Source of the DNA: Methylotenera sp.
GTDB taxonomy: Bacteria; Pseudomonadota; Gammaproteobacteria; Burkholderiales; Methylophilaceae
Direction of reading: 5' to 3'
Assembly (NCBI GenBank): GCA_027487055.1
Contig: JAIYEJ010000014.1
Span: 1 to 6,174 of the forward strand
Length of the DNA stretch: 6,174 nucleotides
Under the pieces are notes generated by a model that saw only the letters and a list, made by a program, of their open reading frames with translations, did no database searches and was not told the origin of the DNA. The position numbers and the translations under genes are program-made. Of this stretch, positions 1 through 5,895 are shown in pieces (positions within the stretch are counted from its first letter, which is position 1; every line of letters begins with the position of its first letter).

Positions 1-26
1 ATCACAACCAAAAACTAAGTGTTAAC

Positions 27-626
27 TTATTTTTTATCGCCAAATTCAACCTTAGGTGCGGTTGAAATCGCTTTTTCGTTTTCAACCGTAAAGCTTGGTT
101 TTGCTTTGTAACCAAACATCATAGCGGTTAAATTATTAGGAAAGCTACGCACCGCAATGTTGTAGTCTTTTATCGTTTCAATATAACGGTTACGCGCCAC
201 AGTTACGCGGTTTTCTGTACCTTCTAACTGTGCTTGCAAATCTCTAAAGCCTTGGTCAGCTTTCAAGTTGGGGTAGTTTTCTGCCACCGCCATTAAGCGA
301 GAAAGCGCGCTGGTGAGCTGACCTTGTGCTGCTTGAAATTTCGCAAACGCCTCTGGGTCATTTAACAACTCTGGTGTGATTTGCATGCTGCCAACTTTAC
401 TGCGCGCTTCTGCAACTTCTGTGAGTACTTTTTCTTCATGCTCAGCATAGCCTTTCACCGTTGCTACCAAGTTTGGTAATAAATCTGCACGACGTTGATA
501 TTGGTTAAGCACCTCAGACCAACTCGCTTTAGCTTCTTCATCCAAGCTTTGAAATTGGTTGTAACCGCAACTAGAAAGACTTAATAGCAACACTACTGGT
601 AATAACTTTTTCCATAAACCATGCAT
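27..626 (-). CDS. lemA: LemA family lipoprotein
   Basis: Predicted lipoprotein of the LemA family, a helical domain on the outer face of a membrane whose biochemical role is still poorly defined. Residues 1-20 form a lipoprotein signal: basic start, hydrophobic run at about 8-17, then lipobox LSSC with Cys20 as the lipidation site. The mature part opens with the family signature: YNQFQSLDE, then W-S-E-V, QYQRRADLLPNLVATVKGYA and HEE, followed by a helical A/Q/R-rich stretch and the RYIETIKDYN and FPNNL motifs typical of the C-terminal half. The length of 199 residues is normal for the family. The start is supported by GAGGAG six bases upstream. Many genomes place a TPM-domain gene next to lemA; only 26 bases lie downstream here, so that cannot be tested. 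An 82-base gap separates it from the upstream operon, so it may have its own promoter. The family call is secure; the function is not. Confidence 0.95.
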   Translation of the reverse strand: MHGLWKKLLPVVLLLSLSSCGYNQFQSLDEEAKASWSEVLNQYQRRADLLPNLVATVKGYAEHEEKVLTEVAEARSKVGSMQITPELLNDPEAFAKFQAAQGQLTSALSRLMAVAENYPNLKADQGFRDLQAQLEGTENRVTVARNRYIETIKDYNIAVRSFPNNLTAMMFGYKAKPSFTVENEKAISTAPKVEFGDKK

Positions 627-630
627 TATT

Positions 631-638
631 TTCTCCTC
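631..638 (-). promoter_or_regulatory. Ribosome binding site of lemA
   Basis: On the minus strand this reads GAGGAGAA, with the GAGGAG core ending six bases before the lemA ATG. It is one of the two strong Shine-Dalgarno sequences in the window and supports independent, efficient initiation of lemA. Confidence 0.75.
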
Positions 639-708
639 AAATTTTTTAATTCATTAAAATCGATTGCATTAAAAATATGTTGTATAAATGGGGTTATAGT
701 TTGCAATT

Positions 709-1260
709 TCAAGTCTTCACAATACCCTTGGCTAAACACAAATCTTCCCAAGTTTTGGGTTTAAGTTGCAAACTTTGTAGCAAGTCGCTTGGGTGGTAAG
801 TCACTATTGTTGGCGTAGTATGTAGCAAATATGATTTTCCACGCAAAGTTTCAATCGACTCTACCGTGCCTAATACTTTCTGCGCCGCCTCTTCGCCCAT
901 CAAAATAATCACACTGGTTTGGATCTCTTCAATTTTACTCACTTGCATTTGCGTACTTTTAGTAATTTTTAATGCGACTAGTATATTTTTAAAAAGGGTG
1001 CTCTGCGAGGCAGATAGAATAAGGCTTGCAGGCCATATAAATGCCCACTTTTTATCATCTGAAACGGTACAAACATAAACGCTAGGCTCTACTGCAACTG
1101 GCAATATTACTGTTTTAACTTCAGCCTTAATTTCCGCCTGAGTTTCTGTGTTAAATGTTGTTTTAACTTGAGGTTGAATTTCTGTTGTTATGGGCGCGCG
1201 CAATTTCCATACTGGCAATAATTCCAGCTCACGCAGAACATCTTCACGCAAAAAATTCAT
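709..1260 (-). CDS. Divergent UDG-fold protein, candidate DNA polymerase III psi subunit (HolD-like)
   Basis: 183 residues. The C-terminal half matches the end of family-4 uracil-DNA glycosylases: IILMGEEAAQKVLG (118-131), LRG (139-141), TYHPSDLL (154-161) and K-x-x-x-WEDLCLA (about 167-177). LFKNILVALKI (89-99) fits the LLDNMLAAIGL-type helix of that family. The features needed for catalysis are gone: no four-cysteine iron-sulfur set (only Cys64 and Cys175), no GEAPG/GEGPG motif (YVCTVSDD stands there), and the segment normally carrying the KCRPP-type motif is deleted. The N-terminus, LRELELLPVWKLRAP (9-23), resembles the chi-binding start of E. coli HolD, which has a Q-W-S-L-R-R-P stretch. 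A K/E/T-rich linker (about 25-52) joins the two parts. The ATG overlaps the rimI stop (ATGA). Gammaproteobacteria keep holD beside rimI, while betaproteobacteria often have a UDG gene there. An inactive glycosylase-fold protein serving as psi is my preferred reading; a degenerate UDG is the alternative. The gene is intact. Confidence 0.6.
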   Translation of the reverse strand: MNFLREDVLRELELLPVWKLRAPITTEIQPQVKTTFNTETQAEIKAEVKTVILPVAVEPSVYVCTVSDDKKWAFIWPASLILSASQSTLFKNILVALKITKSTQMQVSKIEEIQTSVIILMGEEAAQKVLGTVESIETLRGKSYLLHTTPTIVTYHPSDLLQSLQLKPKTWEDLCLAKGIVKT

Positions 1261-1748
1261 AGCGCTAGCCCCATTAATACGGCATCTTCGCGACCATAGT
1301 GTGACGGATAATAACCACGTCGAATTGCCATCTCATTAAAACCAATATTTTCGTACAAGGCAATTGCAGAAATATTACTGGCACGCACCTCTAAAAACAT
1401 ATTGGCACTTTTGTGGCGCTTAGCAATGTATATCATATGTTCTAATAATTGGCGTCCTAAACCTTGTTTTTGGCGGTGTTTGGAGATGCTTAAATTAAGC
1501 AAATGCGCTTCATCCATCACCAACATCATGAGTGCATAACCGATTATTTCGCTTTTATCTGCTTGTATTTTATCTTGCAGCACCCACGCATTGTAACCAC
1601 AATTTAGCGAATCACTAAAGTTACCGCGCGTCCACGGGTGGCTGTAAATGGTGGGTTCAATTTGCATAATCGCGTCTAAATCAGCCACATGCATTGGGCG
1701 TAAACTTAAATTTTGATTCAAGCTTTTATCTTCAAACATCGCACTCAT
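1257..1748 (-). CDS. rimI: RimI-type protein N-alpha-acetyltransferase
   Basis: GNAT-fold enzyme that transfers acetyl from acetyl-CoA to protein N-termini; in E. coli the target is ribosomal protein S18 (bS18). Visible marks: the acetyl-CoA-binding P-loop RQKQGLG (92-98) after beta-strand LLNLSISK, then the RimI signature LEVRASN (119-125), ALYENIGF (130-137), RRGYY (143-147) and GREDAVLM (152-159). Glu120 and Tyr132 occupy the places of the catalytic Glu103 and Tyr115 of Salmonella RimI, with identical spacing. Length 163 against about 150 for the family, the excess being N-terminal. The ATG at 1748 overlaps the tsaB stop (ATGA); Met4 is a possible second start. Adjacency to tsaB is widely conserved in bacteria, and coupling through stop/start overlaps on both sides suggests co-expression with tsaB and the downstream UDG/psi-like gene. 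Confidence 0.95.
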   Translation of the reverse strand: MSAMFEDKSLNQNLSLRPMHVADLDAIMQIEPTIYSHPWTRGNFSDSLNCGYNAWVLQDKIQADKSEIIGYALMMLVMDEAHLLNLSISKHRQKQGLGRQLLEHMIYIAKRHKSANMFLEVRASNISAIALYENIGFNEMAIRRGYYPSHYGREDAVLMGLAL

Positions 1749-2461
1749 AAGCGCTGTCCAGCTTCGCGCTCAGCCGATGTAAGCGCAACGCGGTTACGAA
1801 TGTAAATTGGCGCAGCTTCACTGGCTGGTTTAGCCAAGCCTGCAGAAAAAATTGGTTTTGCTAAACGCAAAATTGCTTCTGCTGTTGGTGTAATATCAGC
1901 CATTATTTTGCTTAAGTTTTGCGCATAAATTGTACTTAATGTTTCGCAATAAACCGCCCAACCACTACCTACGCCCACCCATGCTTTTTCATGCATCATC
2001 ATTTGCGATGATGCAGAAGCTAATGCGGGTGAGGTTTCTGGCTTGATTACTTGGGTCTTAAGCGTTTCATGCCATGTATTTTGTTGCTTTTGAAATCCGG
2101 CGTGGTAAATCTCACCCATACGCGCATCTAAGCATGCAATTACATTCTCTTCACCACTTGCTTCTGCCAACGCTAGCAAGGTACTCACGCCTACCACAGG
2201 TAAATTTGCACCAAACCCCAAGCCCTGCGCCACGCCGCAAGCAATACGCACCCCCGTAAAAGCGCCTGGCCCTGCGCCAAAAGCTATGCCATCTAAATCA
2301 GCAAGCTTCACATTGGCAGTGTCTAACAACACTTGAATTTGCGGCAAAATAAGTTGCGATGACGCATTGCCCGCAATTTGGCTATTCGTAAAGGTTTTAT
2401 CGCCCAACTGTAAGGCAAGTGACAAAACTTCGGTTGAGGTATCAAGTGATAGTAGATTCAT
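1745..2461 (-). CDS. tsaB: TsaB, tRNA t6A-synthesis subunit
   Basis: TsaB (YeaZ) is the non-catalytic ASKHA-fold partner of TsaD; with TsaE they attach threonylcarbamoyl to A37 of ANN-decoding tRNAs, using threonylcarbamoyl-AMP made by TsaC. The N-terminal phosphate-1-like strand LLSLDTST (3-10), the family hallmark GAGPGAFTGVRIACG (62-76), GVSTLLALAE (91-100) and ACLDARMGEIYHA (109-121) are all present. The C-terminal tail carries P-I-Y-I-R-N-R, also typical. Length 238 is close to the usual about 230. It begins 11 bases after the arfB stop with no recognisable Shine-Dalgarno, which points to translation coupled to arfB, and its stop overlaps the rimI start. In E. coli tsaB also lies next to yoaA, matching the helicase two genes upstream here. 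Confidence 0.95.
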   Translation of the reverse strand: MNLLSLDTSTEVLSLALQLGDKTFTNSQIAGNASSQLILPQIQVLLDTANVKLADLDGIAFGAGPGAFTGVRIACGVAQGLGFGANLPVVGVSTLLALAEASGEENVIACLDARMGEIYHAGFQKQQNTWHETLKTQVIKPETSPALASASSQMMMHEKAWVGVGSGWAVYCETLSTIYAQNLSKIMADITPTAEAILRLAKPIFSAGLAKPASEAAPIYIRNRVALTSAEREAGQRL

Positions 2462-2472
2462 AAGTTAAGCAT

Positions 2473-2871
2473 TTATTCAGCCACTATTTTACCGCGAAGC
2501 TGTTTAATTTGTCCGCGCAAATTCTTTGCCTCTACGCGACGTTTTTGGGAAGAACGCGTAGGTCGCGTTGCATAACGCGTTGGTTTTACGTGGTTTGCAG
2601 CATTTATAATCTCGTGCAAACGCGCAATTGCATCCTTTTTATTCGCCCCTTGCGTGCGGTATTGTTGCGCTTTTAAAACCAGCACACCATCTTCAGTGAT
2701 GCGATTATCTTTGCTATGTAACAGTTTATTTTTAAGCCAATCACTCAAATTGCTGGCGTGAATATCAAAGCGTAAATGAATCGCGCTCGACACTTTATTC
2801 ACGTTCTGCCCACCCGCACCTTGTGACCGAATTGCAGTAAGTTCGTATTCGATTTCAGGAATTAAAATCAT
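2473..2871 (-). CDS. arfB: ArfB (YaeJ) ribosome-rescue peptidyl-tRNA hydrolase
   Basis: Codon-independent release factor that frees ribosomes stalled at mRNA 3' ends by hydrolysing peptidyl-tRNA. The catalytic GGQ (20-22) sits in the RSQGAGGQNVNKVSSA block that defines the RF-1 domain. The protein is only 132 residues and lacks the codon-recognition domains of RF1/RF2, as expected for ArfB (140 in E. coli). RITEDGVLVLKAQQYRTQ (57-74) is the second conserved block. The basic tail from about residue 95, rich in R and K with SQKRR and LRGQIKQLRGK, matches the segment that inserts into the empty mRNA channel; Pth4/ICT1-type relatives share this architecture. The ATG overlaps the helicase stop (ATGA), so the two are probably translationally coupled. 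No frameshift or truncation is seen. Confidence 0.95.
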   Translation of the reverse strand: MILIPEIEYELTAIRSQGAGGQNVNKVSSAIHLRFDIHASNLSDWLKNKLLHSKDNRITEDGVLVLKAQQYRTQGANKKDAIARLHEIINAANHVKPTRYATRPTRSSQKRRVEAKNLRGQIKQLRGKIVAE

Positions 2872-4814
2872 GACGCAAAAAACGCTTCCACATCTGCCAA
2901 CTCTTTCGTGCGCCTAAATGGCGGCAAGCTTTGCCATATGCGCCTGCCGTATGGTTTTGTAATCAAGCGCGGGTCGCAAATCACTAATACGCCACGGTCT
3001 TGCTCGTCGCGAATTAACCTGCCAGCGCCTTGTTTAAGTGTAATCACCGAGTACGGTAATTGATATTCCATAAATGCGTTTTTACCTTCTTCCAACATTT
3101 TATCAATACGCGCAGAAAGTACTGGGTCATCGGGTGGGGCGAACGGGAGTTTATCTATAATCACCACACTCAACGCTTCACCGCGCACATCAACACCTTC
3201 CCAAAAGCTCTGCGAGCCCACCAGCACGGCATTGCCATGCGAGCGAAAGCGGTCTAGTAATTCTGTTCGCGTGCTTTCACCTTGCAACAACAGTGGATAT
3301 TCCATGCCCTTGCTTGAAAATTCTTCTTTCAGCAACGCATGCACCTCGCGCATCGCCCTTAAGCTTGTGCATAGCACAAAAGCACGGCCTTGGCTGGCTT
3401 GGATAATTGGCAATGCAACCGCAGCAACCGCAGCGGTATAGCCTGCGCTGTTAGGGTCTGGCATATTTTGAGGAGCGTAGAGTAAAGCTTGTGCTTCATA
3501 ATCAAACGGGCTTTCCCAAAAGCCTGTGTCGGCGGCATGCAAGCCCATTTGCGCAATATAATGGCTAAAATCACTTTTAACTGCCAGCGTAGCGCTGGTG
3601 AAAATCCAAGCACGTGGTTGCGCGTTGAGTTGTTTGCTAAAGCCATCTGCAACGCTGAGCGGCGTTGCATGTAATTGTACAGATTGGGTAAATACCTCAA
3701 CCCAGCGTACTAGGTTTGCGTTTTCTGCGCGTATCCAACGCTTAAGTTGTACGCCAAGCTCTTCTCCACGTTGCCAACATTTTTCTAGCATGGGGTCGCG
3801 CGCAGCTTGCGTTTCTAATACTTTTGTAAGCACGTCCAAAATGACTTGCATATCTTCAAACGCGGCTTCAAAGCCTTTTAATAAAAGCGCTTTTTGCACT
3901 GGCATGCGTGAGCCCTCATAAGTGAAAATTAGCCGAAAATCTTTGCAGGCTTTTTCTAGCTTAGGAATTGCCTCTGCAAGTGCAATGCAATCCTTCGCCA
4001 AGCTTAAATGTGCAATCGTGCTATCGCGGCAAAGCTCGATCAATTGTGAAGTCGAAACATCTTCACCAAAAAATAAACCTGCCACATCTGGCAGTTGGTG
4101 TGCCTCATCAAAGATCACGGTATTGGCGCTTGGCAAAAGCTCAGCAACTCCTTCGTCACGTAGCATCACATCAGCAAAAAACAAATGATGATTTACCACA
4201 ACAACATCAGCCGCTAGAGCTTTTTTACGCGCCTCCATCACAAAGCAATCTTTATAAAAACTGCAATCTTGCCCCAAGCAATTATCGCGCGTGCTTGTAA
4301 CATTGAGCCAAATAGTGGCATTTTCTGGTACGTCGGTAAGTTCTGCTTTATCGCCAGTTTTGCTATTTTCGGCAAAATTTTTGATTAAGTGCACATATTT
4401 AGCGTCCTCGCGGCTCGCAAAGCGGCCGCTATTGGCCGCGTGTTCTAAATGATGATGACAGACATAATTGGCGCGGCCTTTTAACATCGCAACCGTGACG
4501 GGCACTTTTAAGGCATCTCTGACATTTGGAAGGTCGCGGTTAAATAGTTGATCTTGCAGGGTTTTAGTGCCAGTTGAAATAATAACTTTGCCGCCAGAAA
4601 GCAATGCTGGCACCAAATAGGCAAAGGTTTTACCCGTGCCAGTACCCGCCTCTGCTACCAACTGTTTATTTTCTTTAATGGCAGATTCAATCGCCAGCGC
4701 CATTTCTAACTGTTGTGCGCGTTCACTAAAGCCATCTATCGCAGTTGCTAACGCGCCACCTGATTTAAAGATTTGACTAAGTCCGGAAATTTTAGATTGA
4801 AAGTTGTTAGACAT
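2868..4814 (-). CDS. yoaA: YoaA/DinG-family iron-sulfur DNA helicase
   Basis: XPD-like superfamily 2 helicase (5'-3' in characterised members) for DNA repair or damaged-fork processing. Numbered from the chosen start (648 residues; E. coli YoaA is similar in size): FSERAQQLEMA Q-motif region (29-39), Walker A GTGTGKT (57-63), motif Ia STGTKTLQDQL (80-90), four iron-sulfur ligands Cys119, Cys179, Cys184 and Cys190, Walker B DEAH (236-239), late motifs GSQSFWEGVD and QGAGRLIRDEQDRG (motif VI). The tail SLPPFRRTKEL resembles the YoaA C-terminus, the part linked to chi (HolC) binding in E. coli. YoaA is preferred over DinG because of size and the E. coli yoaA-tsaB neighbourhood. An in-frame ATG at 4871 would add 19 residues (MHLHYHGLIN...) that do not look like helicase sequence; MSNNFQSKISGL is the better start, although neither start has a strong Shine-Dalgarno. 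It heads the operon. The subfamily call is less certain than the fold. Confidence 0.9.
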   Translation of the reverse strand: MSNNFQSKISGLSQIFKSGGALATAIDGFSERAQQLEMALAIESAIKENKQLVAEAGTGTGKTFAYLVPALLSGGKVIISTGTKTLQDQLFNRDLPNVRDALKVPVTVAMLKGRANYVCHHHLEHAANSGRFASREDAKYVHLIKNFAENSKTGDKAELTDVPENATIWLNVTSTRDNCLGQDCSFYKDCFVMEARKKALAADVVVVNHHLFFADVMLRDEGVAELLPSANTVIFDEAHQLPDVAGLFFGEDVSTSQLIELCRDSTIAHLSLAKDCIALAEAIPKLEKACKDFRLIFTYEGSRMPVQKALLLKGFEAAFEDMQVILDVLTKVLETQAARDPMLEKCWQRGEELGVQLKRWIRAENANLVRWVEVFTQSVQLHATPLSVADGFSKQLNAQPRAWIFTSATLAVKSDFSHYIAQMGLHAADTGFWESPFDYEAQALLYAPQNMPDPNSAGYTAAVAAVALPIIQASQGRAFVLCTSLRAMREVHALLKEEFSSKGMEYPLLLQGESTRTELLDRFRSHGNAVLVGSQSFWEGVDVRGEALSVVIIDKLPFAPPDDPVLSARIDKMLEEGKNAFMEYQLPYSVITLKQGAGRLIRDEQDRGVLVICDPRLITKPYGRRIWQSLPPFRRTKELADVEAFFAS

Positions 4815-4892
4815 GCCGAAATTATCCCATGAATAAGCACTATTAATAAGCCCATGATAATGCAGATGCATAAAAGTATTGCGTTAAAGCTT

Positions 4893-4922
4893 ATTAGTTG
4901 ATAGCCTAGTCGATGCTGTAAA
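4893..4922 (-). promoter_or_regulatory. Candidate sigma-70 promoter of the yoaA operon
   Basis: On the minus strand TTTACA (4917-4922, five of six to the -35 consensus) is followed after 18 bases by ACTAAT (4893-4898, four of six to the -10 consensus). Transcription would start near 4886, giving a leader of about 70 bases to the preferred helicase start at 4814. No LexA-type CTG-N10-CAG operator is seen in the leader. The match is moderate, so this is a candidate only. Confidence 0.3.
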
Positions 4923-4946
4923 AGGTTTTAATTCTGTCATTACTTT

Positions 4947-4955
4947 AAGGGAGGA
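4947..4955 (+). promoter_or_regulatory. Ribosome binding site of the glycine-rich gene
   Basis: AAGGGAGGA is a strong purine-rich Shine-Dalgarno match. It selects the ATG at 4959 over the one at 4955, which overlaps the site itself and opens a frame rich in Trp, Arg and Cys that looks non-coding. Confidence 0.7.
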
Positions 4956-4958
4956 TGT

Positions 4959-5249
4959 ATGGATTTAGGTCTGATAATTCAATTAATAAGTGGCGCAGTC
5001 GGCGGCAACGTTGCAGGCAGCCTCATGAAAAATGCAAGTTTAGGTACAGCATTAAACTCAGTAGTAGGTATTTTAGGCGGTGGCTTGGGCGGTCAGTTAC
5101 TTGGCATGCTAGGCATGGGCGGTGCAGCAGCGGCTGGTGGCGGTATGGATATTGCCACCATTATTACCCAAGTTGCAGGTGGCGGTATTGGCGGTGGCGT
5201 ATTACTCGCTATTGTTGGCCTGATTAAAGGTGCCATGGCGAAGCAATAA
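4959..5249 (+). CDS. Small glycine-rich hydrophobic protein, unknown function
   Basis: 96 residues, strikingly rich in Gly and Ala with almost no charge: Asp2, Lys24, Asp64, Lys90 and Lys95 are the only charged side chains. Small-residue runs such as ILGGGLGGQLLGMLGMGG (38-55) and VAGGGIGGGVLLAIVGLI (72-89) have the G-x-x-x-G spacing of glycine-zipper membrane helices. Two or three hydrophobic segments could span a membrane. The two ends look duplicated: MD-L-x-x-II at 1-7 and MD-I-x-x-II at 63-69, each followed by a Gly-rich stretch and then a hydrophobic segment leading to a Lys (Lys24, Lys90). No classical signal peptide or lipobox. The strong ribosome binding site and consistent reading frame argue for a real gene. 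It stands alone, divergent from the helicase operon and upstream of the NlpC/P60 gene in the same direction. I do not recognise a named family; a small inner-membrane or membrane-associated protein is the most that can be inferred. Confidence 0.8.
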   Translation: MDLGLIIQLISGAVGGNVAGSLMKNASLGTALNSVVGILGGGLGGQLLGMLGMGGAAAAGGGMDIATIITQVAGGGIGGGVLLAIVGLIKGAMAKQ

Positions 5250-5258
5250 GTCACAATA

Positions 5259-5313
5259 TACCTACCTTTAATTTTAGGCCTTAATTTTTAGCCTATAAAT
5301 TTTAAGGTAGGTA
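5259..5313 (+). repeat. Long imperfect inverted repeat (hairpin) between two plus-strand genes
   Basis: TACCTACCTT (5259-5268) and AAGGTAGGTA (5304-5313) are perfect reverse complements. The pairing continues inward, with single T-T mismatches, through AA/TT and TTTA/TAAA to 5276 and 5296, giving about 16 pairs over 18 positions around a 19-base loop. It starts ten bases after the stop of the glycine-rich gene. No T-run follows the right arm, so it is not a standard intrinsic terminator; it may cap the 3' end of that mRNA, act in the leader of the NlpC/P60 gene, or be a protein-binding palindrome. Confidence 0.6.
5268..5293. repeat. Tandem 13-base imperfect direct repeat
   Basis: TTAATTTTAGGCC (5268-5280) is followed immediately by TTAATTTTTAGCC (5281-5293), 11 of 13 identical. 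It fills the inner arm and loop of the inverted repeat, and the palindrome AGGCCT lies across the junction. It may be a remnant of slippage duplication or a pair of binding sites. Confidence 0.5.
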
Positions 5314-5331
5314 CTTCAAATATAAATAACA

Positions 5332-5895
5332 ATGAAATATCTCATTTTACTTTTCGCCATAATATGCAATGCCTGCTTGGTAGCACCCTGCATTGCCGCA
5401 GAAGAGACAGAGAACGTCGCTGGCGAAACGATAACCATTATTGATGAGCATGTAAACGATAATACTGGCAATGCAAGCTTTACATCTGGCTGGCAAGATA
5501 AAACGCAAGAAATCATTATGAATGCCATGAGTCTGACTGGCATCAAATACAAATATGGCGGCACATCCCCAGAAACTGGTTTTGATTGCAGCGGTTTTGT
5601 TCGATATGTGTTTAGTCAAGCCACAAACTTGGCTTTGCCACCGACTGCTCGTGCCATTAGTCAACTTGGCAAAACCGTGAATAAAGATGAGTTGCAACCT
5701 GGTGATTTGGTATTTTTTAATACATTAAAAACGGCCTTCTCACACGTTGGCATTTATGTTGGGGATAATAAATTTGTGCATGCACCTAGATCTGGCGCTG
5801 CTGTTAGAGTTGAGAGCATGCAAACTGGTTATTGGGCAAAACGTTTTAATGGCGCTCAGCGCTTGGATAAATTGACTGAAAACGCATCAAATTAA
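5332..5895 (+). CDS. Secreted NlpC/P60 peptidoglycan endopeptidase (MepS/Spr-like)
   Basis: Exported cysteine peptidase expected to cleave peptide stems or cross-bridges of peptidoglycan in the periplasm. Residues 1-23 form a Sec signal (MKYLILLFAI core; likely cleavage after about Ala23, before EET). Cysteines at 12, 15 and 20 lie in the signal but none has a good lipobox, unlike the lipoprotein MepS. After a polar linker (about 24-58) the NlpC/P60 domain runs to about 178: YKYGGTSPETGFDCSGFVRYVF with nucleophile Cys86, LPPTARAISQLG, LQPGDLVFF (121-129), FSHVGIYVGDNKFVHAP with His138 and His150. The Cys-to-His spacings (52 and 12) are nearly those of E. coli MepS. All catalytic residues are present. 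The start is the only in-frame ATG after an in-frame stop at 5323 and gives a proper signal, but has no nearby Shine-Dalgarno. Convergent with the SelW-like gene 35 bases downstream. The exact bond cleaved cannot be told. Confidence 0.93.
   Translation: MKYLILLFAIICNACLVAPCIAAEETENVAGETITIIDEHVNDNTGNASFTSGWQDKTQEIIMNAMSLTGIKYKYGGTSPETGFDCSGFVRYVFSQATNLALPPTARAISQLGKTVNKDELQPGDLVFFNTLKTAFSHVGIYVGDNKFVHAPRSGAAVRVESMQTGYWAKRFNGAQRLDKLTENASN

Noticed and set aside
681..706. Possible lemA promoter: TTGCAA (701-706) and TATACA (681-686), minus strand
   Set aside because: The spacer is only 14 bases, too short for a normal sigma-70 promoter; the region is AT-rich, so such hits are expected by chance.
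866..1078. Plus-strand open frame of 70 codons antisense to the UDG/psi-like gene
   Set aside because: A hydrophobic stretch is present but there is no ribosome binding site, and the opposite strand carries clear UDG-family motifs.
3359..3700. Minus-strand open frame of 113 codons inside the helicase gene
   Set aside because: It overlaps the helicase coding sequence in another frame, shows no domain, and the helicase reading is continuous through it.
3598..4300. Several plus-strand open frames antisense to the helicase
   Set aside because: Composition is biased (Ser, Cys, Arg, Gln-rich), there are no ribosome binding sites, and they overlap each other and a conserved enzyme.
4898..4932. Possible promoter of the glycine-rich gene: TTGATA (4898-4903)
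   Set aside because: The -35 match is good but no credible -10 lies 16-18 bases downstream; the nearest A/T hexamers are at the wrong spacing.
4955..5227. Open frame of 90 codons starting four bases before the glycine-rich gene
   Set aside because: It is dominated by Trp, Arg and Cys, the result of reading GGC/GGT glycine codons in another frame, and its ATG overlaps the ribosome binding site.
5347..5697. Minus-strand open frame antisense to the NlpC/P60 gene
   Set aside because: Cys- and Ile-rich nonsense composition opposite a well-conserved catalytic domain.
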